A stretch of 64,000 bases of DNA. Origin: Lelliottia jeotgali (lineage in GTDB: Bacteria > Pseudomonadota > Gammaproteobacteria > Enterobacterales > Enterobacteriaceae). The notes beneath the pieces were generated by a model. That model searched no databases. It was given only the letters and a program-made list of their open reading frames with translations, and was not told the origin of the DNA. The DNA is taken from assembly GCA_002271215.1 (NCBI GenBank), contig CP018628.1:1-64000 (forward strand), in the 5' to 3' direction. Every line of letters starts with the position of its first letter. The first letter of the stretch is position 1. Both the position numbers and the translations under genes were made by a program. Below are positions 13,787 to 26,792 of the stretch, one piece after another.

Positions 13787-13885
13787 TAGCCGAAGAACGA
13801 ACACGCCTGATGGGTGTTTGGTGGCTCAATGGCCTGTCCATGGTGGAAGGCAAATATTACTCGCTGATTTCAGGAGCTTTGATTT
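13787..13885 (+). promoter_or_regulatory. ibpA 5' leader, probable ROSE-type RNA thermometer
   Basis: The leader between the sigma-32 promoter and the ATG is about 100 nt and can form hairpins; the Shine-Dalgarno CAGGAG (13871-13876) lies in a possible stem opposite CGCTGATT. In E. coli the ibpA leader is a ROSE-like thermometer that melts on heating. The call rests mostly on that known homologue. Confidence 0.5.
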
Positions 13886-14296
13886 ATGCGTAATTTCGAT
13901 TTTTCCCCGCTGTACCGTTCAGCCATTGGTTTCGATCGCCTGTTCAACCATATAGAAAATAACCAAAGCCAGGGTAACGGTTACCCTCCATACAACGTTG
14001 AGCTGGTAGACGAAAACCACTATCGCATCGCGATTGCCGTCGCCGGTTTCGCCGAAAGCGAACTGGAAATCACCGCGCAGGACAACCTGATGGTGGTGAA
14101 AGGGGCGCATACCGCAGAGCAGAAAGAGCGTACCTACCTTTATCAGGGTATCGCGGAGCGCAACTTCGAGCGCAAATTCCAGTTAGCCGAGAACATCCAC
14201 GTTCACGGTGCGAACCTGGTTAACGGCCTGCTGTTTATCGATCTGGAACGCGTGATTCCAGAAGAGAAAAAACCGCGCCGTATCGAAATCAACTAA
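13886..14296 (+). CDS. ibpA: Small heat shock protein IbpA
   Basis: IbpA is an alpha-crystallin-type holdase that coats aggregating proteins and hands them to DnaK-ClpB. The 136 residues begin [20 protein letters not shown], carry the alpha-crystallin beta-sandwich (about residues 35-125) and end with the IEIN tail. ibpB follows after 135 bp on the same strand. Expression should depend on the sigma-32 promoter and the leader upstream. Confidence 0.97.
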   Translation: MRNFDFSPLYRSAIGFDRLFNHIENNQSQGNGYPPYNVELVDENHYRIAIAVAGFAESELEITAQDNLMVVKGAHTAEQKERTYLYQGIAERNFERKFQLAENIHVHGANLVNGLLFIDLERVIPEEKKPRRIEIN

Positions 14297-14431
14297 TTAA
14301 GCGGGTCGCTTATGCGGCCCATCCAGAACTTGCTTGCCGTAATGGGAGCAGATGCGAATCCATCAGGATTTGCAGGAACAACTGCGCACAAAATAACTGC
14401 GCTTAACTCGCTTCTTAGAAGGAGAATAACC

Positions 14432-14860
14432 ATGCGTAACTACGACTTATCCCCTCTGCTGCGTCAGTGGATTGGCTTTGACAAACTGGCTAACGCTCTG
14501 CAAAGCACCTCTGAACAACAAAGTTTTCCGCCGTACAACATCGAAAAAAGCGATGACAACCACTATCGCATCACGCTGGCGCTGGCCGGGTTCCGTCAGG
14601 AGGATCTCGATATCCAGCTCGAAGGTACGCGCCTTACTGTAAAAGGCACGCCAGAAAAACCGCAAACCGAGACACAGTGGCTGCATCAGGGCCTGGTCAC
14701 TCAGCCATTTAGCCTGAGCTTTACCCTGGCCGACCATATGGAAGTTTCCGGTGCGACCTTTACCAACGGGCTGTTGCATATCGATCTGACGCGTAACGTT
14801 CCGGAAGCGCTGGCCCCGCAGAAAATCGCGATCAGCGAGCGTCCGGCGTTGAATAGCTAA
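14432..14860 (+). CDS. ibpB: Small heat shock protein IbpB
   Basis: IbpB is the partner holdase of IbpA. The ATG at 14432 ([24 protein letters not shown]) gives 142 residues, the E. coli length, and sits 5-6 nt after a strong AAGGAG; the frame is open further upstream but unrelated there. The alpha-crystallin domain spans about residues 35-125. It is co-oriented with ibpA and likely cotranscribed. Confidence 0.96.
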   Translation: MRNYDLSPLLRQWIGFDKLANALQSTSEQQSFPPYNIEKSDDNHYRITLALAGFRQEDLDIQLEGTRLTVKGTPEKPQTETQWLHQGLVTQPFSLSFTLADHMEVSGATFTNGLLHIDLTRNVPEALAPQKIAISERPALNS

Positions 14861-14879
14861 TACGTTGTGTTGCTCTTCT

Positions 14880-14913
14880 CCCTCTCCCTGTGGGAGAGGG
14901 CCGGGGTGAGGGC
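14880..14913. repeat. Enterobacterial intergenic palindrome
   Basis: CCCTCTCCC and GGGAGAGGG form a perfect 9 bp stem around TGT, followed by GGGGTGAGGG. This is a dispersed intergenic repeat type common in Enterobacteriaceae. It lies between the ibpB stop and its terminator. Confidence 0.6.
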
Positions 14914-14964
14914 ACCAGACCGCACCTCCCCTGGGCCCGCGCAAGCGGGCAAAACAAACGACTC

Positions 14965-14989
14965 AGCCCCGCTTCGGCGGGGCTTTTTT
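14965..14989 (+). terminator. Rho-independent terminator after ibpAB
   Basis: AGCCCCGC and GCGGGGCT pair around a TTCG tetraloop, followed by six T residues. Confidence 0.92.
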
Positions 14990-15068
14990 GTGCGCCATCA
15001 CCCATACATTCCCCGCAACCTCTGCGAGAATCCACTCAATCACTAAGGATATGCGCAGGGAAAAGGTC

Positions 15069-16730
15069 ATGAGTGATATCGCGTTAACGGTTAGCGTGTT
15101 GGCCCTGGTTGCGGTGGTTGGGCTGTGGATTGGCAATATTAAAATCCGCGGTGTCGGATTTGGCATTGGCGGGGTGCTGTTTGGCGGCATTTTTGTCGGC
15201 CATTTCGCCGATCAGCTTGGGCTGACGCTCAGCGCGGAAATGCTGCACTTCATTCAGGAATTCGGCCTGATCCTCTTCGTCTACACCATCGGCATTCAGG
15301 TTGGCCCTGGGTTTTTCGCCTCCCTTCGTGTCTCCGGCCTGCGCCTGAATCTCTTTGCCCTCGGCATTGTAGTAATGGGCGGTCTCGTCACCGCCATTTT
15401 GCACAAACTCTTCGAAATTCCGCTTCCGGTGGTACTGGGGATTTTCTCCGGCGCAGTCACCAACACGCCAGCGCTGGGCGCCGGGCAGCAAATCCTGCGC
15501 GATCTGGGCATTGCCCCTGGCGCGGTGGATCAGATGGGGATGAGCTACGCGATGGCCTACCCGTTCGGAATTTGCGGCATTCTGCTGACCATGTGGCTGG
15601 TGCGCGTGCTGTTTCGCATCAATGTCGATGACGAGGCGAAAAAGCATGAATCCACGATTACCAACGGCCACATGCTGATAAAAACTATCAACATTCGCGT
15701 CGAAAACCCCAATCTCAACCATATGGCGATTCAGGATGTGCCGATCCTGAACAGCGTTAATATCATCTGTTCGCGCCTGAAACGCGACGAGATGCTGATG
15801 GTACCGTCGCCTGGCACGGTGATTCAGCTCGGCGATTTACTGCATCTGGTGGGGCAGCCCGGCGATCTGCACAGCGCTCAGCTGGTGATCGGTCAGGAGG
15901 TCGACACTTCGCTCTCGACGCGCGGAACCGACATGCGCGTCGAGCGTGTGGTGGTCACCAACGAGCAGGTTTTAGGCAAAAAAATTCGCGATCTGCAGGT
16001 AAAAGAGCGCTATGACGTCGTGATATCACGCCTCAATCGCGCGGGCATCGAACTGGTCGCCAGCCCGGATGCCAGCCTGCAGTTCGGCGATATCCTCAAT
16101 CTGGTGGGTCGCCCGTCCTCCATCGATGCCGTCGCCGATATGGTCGGCAACGCGCAGCAAAAATTGCAGCAGGTGCAGATGCTGCCGGTGTTTATCGGTA
16201 TCGGGCTGGGGGTACTGCTTGGCTCGATTCCGCTGTATGTGCCCGGCTTCCCGGTAGCGTTGAAACTCGGTCTGGCGGGCGGTCCGCTGATTATGGCGCT
16301 GATTCTGGGGCGTATCGGCTGCATCGGGAAACTGTACTGGTTCATGCCGCCGAGCGCGAATCTGGCTCTGCGCGAGCTGGGGATTGTGCTGTTTCTGTCG
16401 GTGGTGGGGCTAAAATCCGGCGGCGATTTTATCCACACCCTGACCCAGGGCGAGGGAATCAGCTGGATTGGCTACGGGATTGTCATCACGGCGGTTCCGC
16501 TGTTGACGGTCGGGATTCTGGCGCGGATGTTGGCGAAGATGAACTACCTGACCCTCTGCGGGATGCTGGCCGGGTCGATGACCGATCCACCCGCGCTGGC
16601 CTTTGCCAATAACCTGCACGCCACCAGCGGCGCGGCGGCGCTTTCGTACGCCACCGTCTATCCGCTGGTGATGTTCCTGCGCATCATCACCCCGCAGCTA
16701 CTGGCTGTGCTGTTCTGGGGGATAGGCTAA
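15069..16730 (+). CDS. yidE: YidE, AAE-type putative transporter
   Basis: YidE belongs to the aspartate:alanine exchanger family; its substrate is unknown. The ATG at 15069 ([22 protein letters not shown]) gives 553 residues, the E. coli length. Two membrane blocks (about residues 1-190 and 380-553) flank two cytoplasmic TrkA-C/RCK-like domains (about 200-375, with [11 protein letters not shown] and [11 protein letters not shown]). It overlaps the convergent yidP by 33 bp at the 3' ends. Confidence 0.93.
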   Translation: MSDIALTVSVLALVAVVGLWIGNIKIRGVGFGIGGVLFGGIFVGHFADQLGLTLSAEMLHFIQEFGLILFVYTIGIQVGPGFFASLRVSGLRLNLFALGIVVMGGLVTAILHKLFEIPLPVVLGIFSGAVTNTPALGAGQQILRDLGIAPGAVDQMGMSYAMAYPFGICGILLTMWLVRVLFRINVDDEAKKHESTITNGHMLIKTINIRVENPNLNHMAIQDVPILNSVNIICSRLKRDEMLMVPSPGTVIQLGDLLHLVGQPGDLHSAQLVIGQEVDTSLSTRGTDMRVERVVVTNEQVLGKKIRDLQVKERYDVVISRLNRAGIELVASPDASLQFGDILNLVGRPSSIDAVADMVGNAQQKLQQVQMLPVFIGIGLGVLLGSIPLYVPGFPVALKLGLAGGPLIMALILGRIGCIGKLYWFMPPSANLALRELGIVLFLSVVGLKSGGDFIHTLTQGEGISWIGYGIVITAVPLLTVGILARMLAKMNYLTLCGMLAGSMTDPPALAFANNLHATSGAAALSYATVYPLVMFLRIITPQLLAVLFWGIG

Positions 16731-17444
16731 AAGTTCGTCCGGGTGGATGCGCCGCAGATGGTAGTCCACCTGATAATCGCTGGTGTTTCGGAACATCACC
16801 GAATAATTAAGGAACTCGCCGCTGTCGTTGTAGGAAAGGGAGGTTATGCGCAGCAGCGGCGTCTGTTCCGGTAAGTTCATCAAACTCGCCATCTGGCGGT
16901 CCGCCAGCACCGGCGTCAGGCTCTCGTAATTCCCGCTGATGGTGATCCCGCACTCCTTCTCGATGTAGTCAAACTTCGACCCCTCAAGATGCGCCAGCGA
17001 CAGGTTGCGAAACAGCTTCACGGGCATAAAGCTGTCCTCCAGCATCAGCGGCTTTCCCTCAACGTAACGCACCCGGCGCGAAAAGTAGATCCGCTCATCA
17101 ATCTGGATGCGCAGCTGGCTGGCGATAGCGGGCGGGGCAGGCATCACTTCAAACTGCAACACCTTGCTCTGGACCTCTTTTCCCTGCTGGCGCAGCACCT
17201 CCACCAGCCCGGTCAGATTGGTGGTTTCGTGGTGCACGTCTTTGCGCGCCACAAAGGTGCCGCTGCCGTGACGGCGCACCACCAGCCCCCAGCCGACCAG
17301 CAAATCGATGGCCTTGCGAACGGTCATTCGCGCCACGCCAAACTCCTGCGCCAGCGCTTTTTCGCCGGGCAGCGGGCTACCGACGTTGTAATCAGACGAA
17401 TTGAGCCGCAGACGTAATCTGTCGGCTATGGATTTGTAGATCAC
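16698..17444 (-). CDS. yidP: GntR/HutC-type regulator YidP
   Basis: YidP is a transcription factor with an N-terminal winged helix ([26 protein letters not shown], about residues 22-50) and a UTRA effector domain (about 80-235). I chose the GTG at 17444, read as [15 protein letters not shown], because it matches E. coli YidP and has AGAGAGGT upstream; the frame continues upstream without family similarity. It is divergent from the alpha-glucoside PTS genes, so it probably controls them in response to a phosphorylated glucoside (inference). Confidence 0.9.
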   Translation of the reverse strand: MIYKSIADRLRLRLNSSDYNVGSPLPGEKALAQEFGVARMTVRKAIDLLVGWGLVVRRHGSGTFVARKDVHHETTNLTGLVEVLRQQGKEVQSKVLQFEVMPAPPAIASQLRIQIDERIYFSRRVRYVEGKPLMLEDSFMPVKLFRNLSLAHLEGSKFDYIEKECGITISGNYESLTPVLADRQMASLMNLPEQTPLLRITSLSYNDSGEFLNYSVMFRNTSDYQVDYHLRRIHPDELLAYPPEQHSQ

Positions 17445-17645
17445 CTGTAGACCTCTCTGCGCTGATTTATGCGGGCATCGCGTCTTAACATGTCCATATT
17501 TTGAACTGAAAGTAGACCTGAGTGAGCAAATTAAAACCATGAATGCGATCACGGAACGCAGCGGGACGCGGTGTTAGCCGATGAGTAACTTCTTATCCTC
17601 AGTTCAGGCCAGCACAAAACCAATAAGGCCAAACCCCCTACAGGT
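17443..17645. promoter_or_regulatory. Divergent yidP-glvC control region with repeated motif
   Basis: ACCTGTAG at 17443-17450 and its exact complement CTACAGGT at 17638-17645 bracket the gap. A related AGTAGACCTG lies near 17511. These could be half-sites for the GntR-type regulator; the left copy overlaps the yidP ribosome binding site. Weak evidence. Confidence 0.35.
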
Positions 17646-17665
17646 TGTTACATGAGGATTTAAAG

Positions 17666-20601
<2,936 letters not shown>

Positions 20602-20609
20602 TCCCGCCG

Positions 20610-20630
20610 ACCGGCATCCCAGATGCCGGT
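20610..20630 (+). terminator. Possible terminator hairpin after glvG
   Basis: ACCGGCATC and GATGCCGGT pair around a 3-nt loop 9 bp after the stop codon. The downstream T-run is short (CAATTT), so termination may be weak. Confidence 0.5.
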
Positions 20631-20678
20631 CAATTTACGCTATGCTGAAGCCTGCTTGCGCGACGACAAGGAGCCTTC

Positions 20679-21026
20679 ATGAAAATTTCCCATCTCGGCG
20701 AAGCGCCGGACTATCGGTTTTCTCTCGCCAATGAACGCACATTTCTGGCATGGATTCGCACCGCGCTGGGCTTTCTCGCCGCGGGCGTCGGGCTGGACCA
20801 ACTCGCCCCGGATTTTGCCACTCCCCTGATTCGAGAAGTGCTGGCGCTGCTGCTGTGTCTGTTCGCCGGTGTGCTGGCGATCTACGGTTATCTGCGCTGG
20901 CTGCGCAATGAAAAGGCGATGCGCCTCAAGCAGGATTTACCCTATACGCGCGGGCTGCTGGCGATCAGCGTGATTTTACTTACGGTAGCCGGCGTGGTGA
21001 TGGTGCTGGTGTTCTATGGCGGATAG
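20679..21026 (+). CDS. yidH: Inner membrane protein YidH (DUF202)
   Basis: A small membrane protein of unknown function, 115 residues, the same length as E. coli YidH. It has the DUF202 signature LANERTFLAWIRTALGF followed by about three membrane helices. It overlaps yidG by 11 bp, and both carry the same fold, so they may form a heteromeric complex (inference). Confidence 0.93.
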   Translation: MKISHLGEAPDYRFSLANERTFLAWIRTALGFLAAGVGLDQLAPDFATPLIREVLALLLCLFAGVLAIYGYLRWLRNEKAMRLKQDLPYTRGLLAISVILLTVAGVVMVLVFYGG

Positions 21027-21363
21027 TCGCAAAGCGCGGCGTGAAGCCGACCCCGGCCTGCAGCCTGAACGCACGTCGCTGGCCTGGCTACGCACGCTGC
21101 TCGGCTACGGGGCGCTGATCGCCCTGGCGATTAAACACAACTGGCACCGCACCGGCCTGCCGTTCTGGATTTCGCTGGTGGTGCTGGCGCTGGTGGCGAC
21201 CATTCTCTGGCGCTACACCCGCAGCCGCAATTTAATGGACGTGAATCGCAATGATTTCGTGCAGCCGAAAGCGGTGCGTGACAAATTCTTGATCTCTCTC
21301 GCAGTACTCTCCCTCGCATTACTGTTTGCTGTAACGCACCTACAGCAAATTCTGAATTTTTAG
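21016..21363 (+). CDS. yidG: Inner membrane protein YidG (DUF202)
   Basis: The second DUF202 protein of the pair, 115 residues with LQPERTSLAWLRTLLGYGAL and three predicted helices. It is slightly shorter at the C-terminus than E. coli YidG. It starts inside yidH and is followed by yidF after 8 bp, so yidHGF is probably one operon. Function unknown. Confidence 0.92.
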   Translation: MADSRKARREADPGLQPERTSLAWLRTLLGYGALIALAIKHNWHRTGLPFWISLVVLALVATILWRYTRSRNLMDVNRNDFVQPKAVRDKFLISLAVLSLALLFAVTHLQQILNF

Positions 21364-21371
21364 GGTCGTCA

Positions 21372-21833
21372 ATGACAGGATGCCACGAAAGTATCCGTGT
21401 GGTTGCGGTGGATAGCTGCAACGCGCGTGAGCCAGGGAGGGTTTATCAGGCGTTACGTCAGAGCGGAAGTAAAAACCTCCATTTTTTACCCCAGACCGCG
21501 GGTGAAAAGCCGGTTATGCCTGAGATTTGGGGCCAGTTTTTAACGCAAATTTTTGCGATGTGGGTTCGGGAAGATATCGGGCAGATTTCAGTTCGTCTGT
21601 TCGACGACACGCTGAATGGCTGGTGCGGGAAAGAGATGTGCCAGAAGAAAGCGCTGGTGAAATGCCAGACTTGCCCTGGCCGCCGCCTGTGCACGGCGGC
21701 CAATGACGATGAGTTGTGTCAGGGATATCTGGCATTTTATGACTACAGCGCACCCTTTATGAAAGTGATGCGCGATTTGATGAAGCACAACCGCCCAGCG
21801 GAAGAGCTAATGGTTCTTTTACGGCAGAAGTGA
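21372..21833 (+). CDS. yidF: YidF, fragment of a radical-SAM sulfatase maturase
   Basis: The 153-residue product is not a whole enzyme. Its start ([32 protein letters not shown]) resembles the late barrel strands of anaerobic sulfatase-maturating enzymes, and the rest ([26 protein letters not shown]) plus Cys 85, 90, 98, 101, 107 and 116 resembles the C-terminal iron-sulphur (SPASM) part. The CxxxCxxC radical-SAM motif is absent. In E. coli the sulfatase gene yidJ lies nearby; here it is missing. The frame is open and the position conserved, so it may keep some role. It overlaps convergent dsdA by 15 bp. Confidence 0.8.
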   Translation: MTGCHESIRVVAVDSCNAREPGRVYQALRQSGSKNLHFLPQTAGEKPVMPEIWGQFLTQIFAMWVREDIGQISVRLFDDTLNGWCGKEMCQKKALVKCQTCPGRRLCTAANDDELCQGYLAFYDYSAPFMKVMRDLMKHNRPAEELMVLLRQK

Positions 21834-23120
21834 AGCGCGGCCCTTCGCCAGATATTTCGCCATCTCCTCTTCCGGCACCATTCCGCCGCCGGTTGCCCAG
21901 ACGAGGTGGGTCGCATTGGTGGAAACAGGCACGCGCACCGGCCCGGCCATGCCCGCCAGCGCCGACGGCTCAAGACGGATGCCCTCCTCCTGCGCCAGCC
22001 AGCCCAGCATGTCGTACATGCTCTGATCGGACAGGGTATAGAACCCGTCCAGCAGGCGCTCCATCGCGCGACCGACAAACCCAGACGCACGCCCTACCGC
22101 CAGACCGTCCGCCGCCGTGACGTTATCGATCCCCAGATCCTGCACCGCAATCTCATCGTGCAAACCGCTATATACCCCCAGCAACATGCACGGTGAATGG
22201 GTCGGCTCGGCGAAGAAGCAGTGAACGTTATCGCCGAAGGCCAGTTTCAAGCCAAACGCCACGCCGCCAGGACCACCGCCCACGCCGCACGGCAGATAGA
22301 CATACAGCGGATGATCCGCATCCACCACGCGGCCCTGCTCGGCAAACTGCGCTTTCAGGCGCTCACCTGCGACGGCATAACCTAAAAACAGGGTGCGGGA
22401 GTTTTCGTCGTCGATAAAGAAACAGTTCGGATCGCTCTCGGCGGCTTTGCGCCCTTGCTCCACCGCCACGCCGTAATCCTGCTCGTACTCCACCACTTCC
22501 ACGCCGTGGCTGCGCAGTTTCGCTTTTTTCCACTCGCGGGCATCGGCCGACATATGCACCGTTACCTTAAAGCCAACGCGGGCGCTCATGATGCCAATCG
22601 ACATCCCGAGGTTGCCCGTTGAGCCAACGGCGATGCTGTACTGGCTGAAAAAGTCCTTGAAGCGCGGCTCCAGCAGAACGCTGTAATCGTCGGTGAGCGA
22701 CAGCAGCCCCGCTTCCAGCGCCAGTTTTTCGGCGTGGGTCAGCACTTCATAGATCCCGCCGCGCGCTTTGATGGAGCCAGAAATTGGCAGATGGCTGTCT
22801 TTTTTCAGCAGCAATGTGCCGTTAATCGGCGTCGTAAATTCCTTCGCCAGTCGGCTCTGCATGGCAGGAATAGCCACCACGTCGGATTCAATAATGCCGT
22901 TTTTAGCGGCGGTTTCCGGGAACGCTTTCGCCAGGTAAGGCGCAAAACGCGCCAGGCGAGCGTGGGCATCCTTCACATCCGCCTGCGTCAGCCCGACGTA
23001 CGGCAACCCTTCGGCAAGCGAGGTGGTGCGCGGGTTAAACCAGGTGGTCTCTTTCAGCGCCATCAGATCCTCTACCAGAGGAAATTGGGCGGTTAAGGTG
23101 GTGATGTTTGCGTTTTCCAT
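21819..23120 (-). CDS. dsdA: D-serine dehydratase (deaminase)
   Basis: DsdA is a PLP enzyme that converts D-serine to pyruvate and ammonia, giving detoxification and nutrient use. The 433 residues carry the PLP lysine K118 (SGSIKARGG) and the phosphate-binding glycine loop CGVGGGPGG, and match E. coli DsdA (442) except for a slightly shorter C-terminus. It follows dsdX after 17 bp on the same strand. Confidence 0.96.
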   Translation of the reverse strand: MENANITTLTAQFPLVEDLMALKETTWFNPRTTSLAEGLPYVGLTQADVKDAHARLARFAPYLAKAFPETAAKNGIIESDVVAIPAMQSRLAKEFTTPINGTLLLKKDSHLPISGSIKARGGIYEVLTHAEKLALEAGLLSLTDDYSVLLEPRFKDFFSQYSIAVGSTGNLGMSIGIMSARVGFKVTVHMSADAREWKKAKLRSHGVEVVEYEQDYGVAVEQGRKAAESDPNCFFIDDENSRTLFLGYAVAGERLKAQFAEQGRVVDADHPLYVYLPCGVGGGPGGVAFGLKLAFGDNVHCFFAEPTHSPCMLLGVYSGLHDEIAVQDLGIDNVTAADGLAVGRASGFVGRAMERLLDGFYTLSDQSMYDMLGWLAQEEGIRLEPSALAGMAGPVRVPVSTNATHLVWATGGGMVPEEEMAKYLAKGRASLLP

Positions 23121-23137
23121 AGTACGTCTCTTCGCGC

Positions 23138-24475
23138 TTAGATAATGAAAGAAAGCAGGAACGTGCAGCCAAGTGCAAGTACCGAGGCGATAAATGTCGC
23201 CGTTGTATAGTATTTGAAAGTCTCATTCAGGGTCGCGCCGCAGTATTGCTTCACTAGCCAGAACAGAGAATCCGTCACGATCGTGCAGCCAATAGCGCCG
23301 GAACCGATGGCAATGGCGATAATCTCCGGGCTAACGTTGGGATAGAGCGGCAGCATCGGGGCCACAATCGCCGTCGCCCCCATCATCGCCACGGTGGCGG
23401 AACCGACCGCCGCATGCAGAATCAACGCCACTAGCCACGCCAGCAGAATCGGGTGCATGTGCATATTCGATAAAATCAGCGCCAGGGTATCGGCCAGCCC
23501 GCTGGTTTTGAGGATGGCGTTAAACGCCCCGCCCGCACCGATGATCAGCAGGATGTTGGCAATTGAACCAAAGCCGGTTTCCGTGTGCTTCAGTAGGGCG
23601 CTCATGCCGATATGCTGGCGAATCCCGAGCAGGTAATAGGCCACAAACACGGCGATAAACATGGCGGTGATCGGGTTGCCGATAAATTCCAGCAGCGTGT
23701 ACAGCGAGCCAGTTTTGGCCATGTTCAGCTCGGCGATGGTTTTTACCAGCATCAGGCCAATCGGCAGTAGAACGGTAAACAGCGTGGCACCCAGCGTCGG
23801 CAGCGTGTGTTCTTCGCGCACTTTCAGGTCAGAAAATTCCGCCGGAACCGGCTTGAACGGCAGGCGATCGCCGAGCAGTTTCAGGAACAGCGGGCCACCC
23901 ACCAGGGATGCCATCAGCCCGACCATCAGACCGTAAACAATCACCGTGCCCACGTCCGCGCCCAGTTTGTTGGTCACAAACAGCGCCGCCGGGTGCGGAG
24001 GCACCACGCAGTGCACCGCCATCAACGCGGTACACAGCGGGATCGCCAGTTTAAGCAGCGAGGTTTGGGTCTTTTTGGCAATCGAAAACGCCAGCGGGAT
24101 CAGCAACACCACGCCCACTTCGACAAACAGCGTGATACCGCAGATCAGCCCAACCAGCACCATAATCACGTCGACGGAGAGCCAGCGGCAGCGCTGGAGC
24201 GTCAGGCCGATGCGCTCCGCCGCGCCGGACACTTCCATCATTTTGCCGAGAATGGTGCCCAGGCCAATCACCGCTGCGAGGAATCCTAGCGTGCCGCCGA
24301 TGCCGCTCTCAATGGCGTTGACCATATCCAGCGGGCTCATACCCATCATCGCGCCGACAAAAAAGCTCGCCAGCAGCAGCGCCAGAAACGGGTGAAACTT
24401 CAGTTTTACGATGGTTAATACAATCAACACGATGCTTGCCAGCAGCGTCGCCACAACCCACATCTGAGATCCCAT
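23138..24475 (-). CDS. dsdX: D-serine permease DsdX
   Basis: DsdX is a GntP-family inner-membrane importer for D-serine. The 445 residues, the E. coli length, form about 12-13 membrane helices, with conserved [20 protein letters not shown] and [17 protein letters not shown] segments. It is the first gene of dsdXA, transcribed away from the activator dsdC. Confidence 0.95.
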   Translation of the reverse strand: MGSQMWVVATLLASIVLIVLTIVKLKFHPFLALLLASFFVGAMMGMSPLDMVNAIESGIGGTLGFLAAVIGLGTILGKMMEVSGAAERIGLTLQRCRWLSVDVIMVLVGLICGITLFVEVGVVLLIPLAFSIAKKTQTSLLKLAIPLCTALMAVHCVVPPHPAALFVTNKLGADVGTVIVYGLMVGLMASLVGGPLFLKLLGDRLPFKPVPAEFSDLKVREEHTLPTLGATLFTVLLPIGLMLVKTIAELNMAKTGSLYTLLEFIGNPITAMFIAVFVAYYLLGIRQHIGMSALLKHTETGFGSIANILLIIGAGGAFNAILKTSGLADTLALILSNMHMHPILLAWLVALILHAAVGSATVAMMGATAIVAPMLPLYPNVSPEIIAIAIGSGAIGCTIVTDSLFWLVKQYCGATLNETFKYYTTATFIASVLALGCTFLLSFII

Positions 24476-24690
24476 ATCTCACCTCACCCTTAAGTTATCT
24501 GCGGCTATTGGACGAAAAAACGGCATCGGCTGACAAACGATATAAATTGCCGTTCAGGTGAGCCAGATTGGATCAAGTGAGTGACGTCGTTCTAAAAAGC
24601 GCACTTATTACGGGGTTGGTTCACATAAATTCATCCAGAAGCGGTATTCTGGGCGCAGTGAAATGAGTCTGGAGAGAGAAAAAAGTCGCC
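24476..24690. promoter_or_regulatory. dsdX-dsdC divergent promoter region
   Basis: This 215 bp gap separates the divergent activator and its target operon, so the DsdC and, by analogy with E. coli, CRP sites should lie here. A partial CRP-like half-site AAGTGA near 24576 is the only element I can point to. No convincing full site is visible. Confidence 0.4.
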
Positions 24691-25617
24691 ATGAACGATG
24701 AGAACGAGGTCGGAAATCGCCTGCTGAACGGCTGGCAGCTGTCGAAAATGTACACCTTTGAAGTGGCAGCCCGGCACGAGTCCTTCGCGCTGGCGGCGGA
24801 AGAGTTGTCGCTCAGCCCGAGCGCCGTCAGCCATCGCATCAACCTGCTGGAAGAAGAGCTGGGCATTCAGCTGTTCGTCCGCTCGCACCGCAAGGTGGAA
24901 CTGACGACGGAGGGAAAGCGCGTGTTCTGGACGCTGAAATCGTCGCTGGATACCCTGAATCAGGAGATCCTCGACATCAAAAATCAGGCGCTCTCCGGCA
25001 CGCTGACCGTCTATTCGCGCCCGTCTATCGCCCAATGCTGGCTGGTTCCCATGCTCGGGGACTTCACCCGCCGCTATCCGTCGATCTCCCTGACCATTCT
25101 GACAGGCAACGATTATCCGAATATGCAGCGAACGGGTATCGATCTGGCGCTCTATTTCGACGATACACCGCCAACTCAGCTTTCCCATCATTTTCTGATG
25201 GACGAGGCGATCCTGCCGGTCTGCACCCCGGAATACGCGCGCGAGCATGAGCTGATAAAAAACCCCGATAATCTCCGTCATTGCACGTTGTTGCATGACC
25301 GACAGGCGTGGAGCAATGACTCTGGTACCGACGAATGGTTTGGCTGGGCGCAGCACTTTGCGGTGAATCTGCCGCCATCGTCGGGTATTGGTTTCGATCG
25401 TTCGGATTTAGCGGTTATCGCGGCAATGAATCACGTTGGCGTGGCGATGGGGCGTAAACGGCTGGTGCAAAAACGCCTTGAGCGTGGGGAATTGATCGCG
25501 CCGTTCGGCGATAAAACCCTGAAATGCCATCAGCACTACTACGTCTCGACCCTCTCCGGCAGGCAGTGGCCCAAAATTGATGCCTTTATCGCCTGGCTAA
25601 AAAGTCAGGTGGGATGA
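24691..25617 (+). CDS. dsdC: LysR-type activator DsdC
   Basis: DsdC activates dsdXA when D-serine is present. The 308 residues have an N-terminal winged helix (FEVAARHESFALAAEELSLSPSAVSHRINLLEEELG, about residues 16-52) and a LysR substrate-binding domain (about 100-300). Similarity to E. coli DsdC (311 residues) runs throughout. The TGA stop is near the following glycosidase frame, whose first possible ATG overlaps it by 4 bp. Confidence 0.95.
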   Translation: MNDENEVGNRLLNGWQLSKMYTFEVAARHESFALAAEELSLSPSAVSHRINLLEEELGIQLFVRSHRKVELTTEGKRVFWTLKSSLDTLNQEILDIKNQALSGTLTVYSRPSIAQCWLVPMLGDFTRRYPSISLTILTGNDYPNMQRTGIDLALYFDDTPPTQLSHHFLMDEAILPVCTPEYAREHELIKNPDNLRHCTLLHDRQAWSNDSGTDEWFGWAQHFAVNLPPSSGIGFDRSDLAVIAAMNHVGVAMGRKRLVQKRLERGELIAPFGDKTLKCHQHYYVSTLSGRQWPKIDAFIAWLKSQVG

Positions 25618-25703
25618 AGAATTATTACGCTTCGCCTCTACACCAAACGGCGAAAAGCGTGCTAAATACAGCCTATTGCTTTCGATTTTTCGCAAGGTTA
25701 ACC

Positions 25704-26792
25704 GTGTTAAAGCCTTTGATCGCCGCTGCGCTGATTTTCTCCTCTGGCTGGGTGTTTGCCGCTGAGCCTCCGCTGACGGCTGCGCGCTACGCGCAGCAGC
25801 TCGGCGTGGGTATCGACGTCGACTGGGCGCGCACCGAGCGCGGCATTCGTGAGTTCGACCCGCTGGAAGTGCGTGATTTTAAGGCCAAGGGCTTTACCCA
25901 TGTGCGGATTCGCGTGGCCGGTGAGCCTACCGAAGCGCGGCTGATTCACCTGCGCAAACTGGTGGAAGCCTGCGACCAGTACGGCGTGATCCCGGTCATT
26001 GCCTATCAGGCGGATGAGTACAAAAACGACCCGAAAGCGGATAACGAAAAAGAGGTGGTGAACTGGTGGATTGCTGTGGCGCACTACTTTGAGAAAAGCT
26101 CGCCGCTGCTCGGGTTTGACCTGATCTACGAGCCGGCGGACAAGCTGAATCACAACATCGCGTCCCTCAACCGCGTCTACGATAAAACGATCAAAGCGAT
26201 TCACGCCATCGATGCCGATCGCATGATTTTTGTCGCCCCGCGCCTGCGCGCGGCACCGGAAGATCTTACCAGCCTCAAACTGCCTGCCCACAGCCAAAAT
26301 TATGTGTTGGCCGAATGGCACATCTTCCCGTGGGGACCGCTCAAGAACAACGGTAAATACCCCTGGACGTCAGGCACCGCCGCCGAGAAATCGGCGATTC
26401 GCAGCCGGATCAATACCGCCCTGCGCTGGCAGCAAAAAACCGGACACGTGAGCTGGGTTGGCGGCTGGGGCGTGGGAGAATCCAGCCGCGTGACGCCGAC
26501 GGCACCGCAGATGGCATTCGCCAGTTTTATGGCCTGCGAGCTGCAAAAAGCCAAAATCCCGTACGCGATTAACGCAGATTTCCAGTTTTACGACGGGGAA
26601 GAAGGGGCGTGGCGAGCGGGGCCAGAGCCGTTGCTACAGGCCATGCTCACCCCGGTATGTGAAAAGCCCGACGAGAAGCCGGGCCATCATGTGATTAAAT
26701 CGTCTGCTCGTGATGCGGCTCACGCGACGCCAGCGGCAGCCAGCACAGCAAAATCAGTAGCCCCATCAGTGTCATCAGCAGGCCAAGGCTAG
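25704..26792 (+). CDS. Secreted GH5-like glycoside hydrolase, 3' end running into emrD
   Basis: The protein resembles GH5 cellulase-type enzymes and is probably exported: a GTG at 25704 after AAGG gives MLKPLIAAALIFSSGWVFA, a signal peptide cut before AEPP. An in-frame ATG at 25614 is possible but less likely. The acid/base position reads YEP (DLIYEPADKL) where GH5 enzymes usually have NEP; the nucleophile is probably the Glu in GGWGVGE. Family similarity ends near QAMLTPVCEK (about 26660). The last 35 or so residues are Ala/Ser-rich and lie antisense to emrD and its terminator. The substrate is unknown. Confidence 0.75.
   Translation: MLKPLIAAALIFSSGWVFAAEPPLTAARYAQQLGVGIDVDWARTERGIREFDPLEVRDFKAKGFTHVRIRVAGEPTEARLIHLRKLVEACDQYGVIPVIAYQADEYKNDPKADNEKEVVNWWIAVAHYFEKSSPLLGFDLIYEPADKLNHNIASLNRVYDKTIKAIHAIDADRMIFVAPRLRAAPEDLTSLKLPAHSQNYVLAEWHIFPWGPLKNNGKYPWTSGTAAEKSAIRSRINTALRWQQKTGHVSWVGGWGVGESSRVTPTAPQMAFASFMACELQKAKIPYAINADFQFYDGEEGAWRAGPEPLLQAMLTPVCEKPDEKPGHHVIKSSARDAAHATPAAASTAKSVAPSVSSAGQG
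26661..26684 (-). terminator. emrD terminator inside the GH5 reading frame
   Basis: Read on the minus strand, GCCCG and CGGGC pair around a 9-nt loop and are followed by TTTTC, 10 bp after the emrD stop. It lies within the 3' part of the oppositely coded glycosidase frame. Confidence 0.7.

Noticed and set aside
13584..13955. 123-codon open frame upstream of and into ibpA
   Set aside because: It covers the heat-shock promoter and leader and overlaps ibpA in another frame; no similarity or ribosome binding site.
14880..14913. CRISPR-like or tandem repeat after ibpB
   Set aside because: It is a single palindrome without repeated units; a dispersed intergenic repeat explains it.
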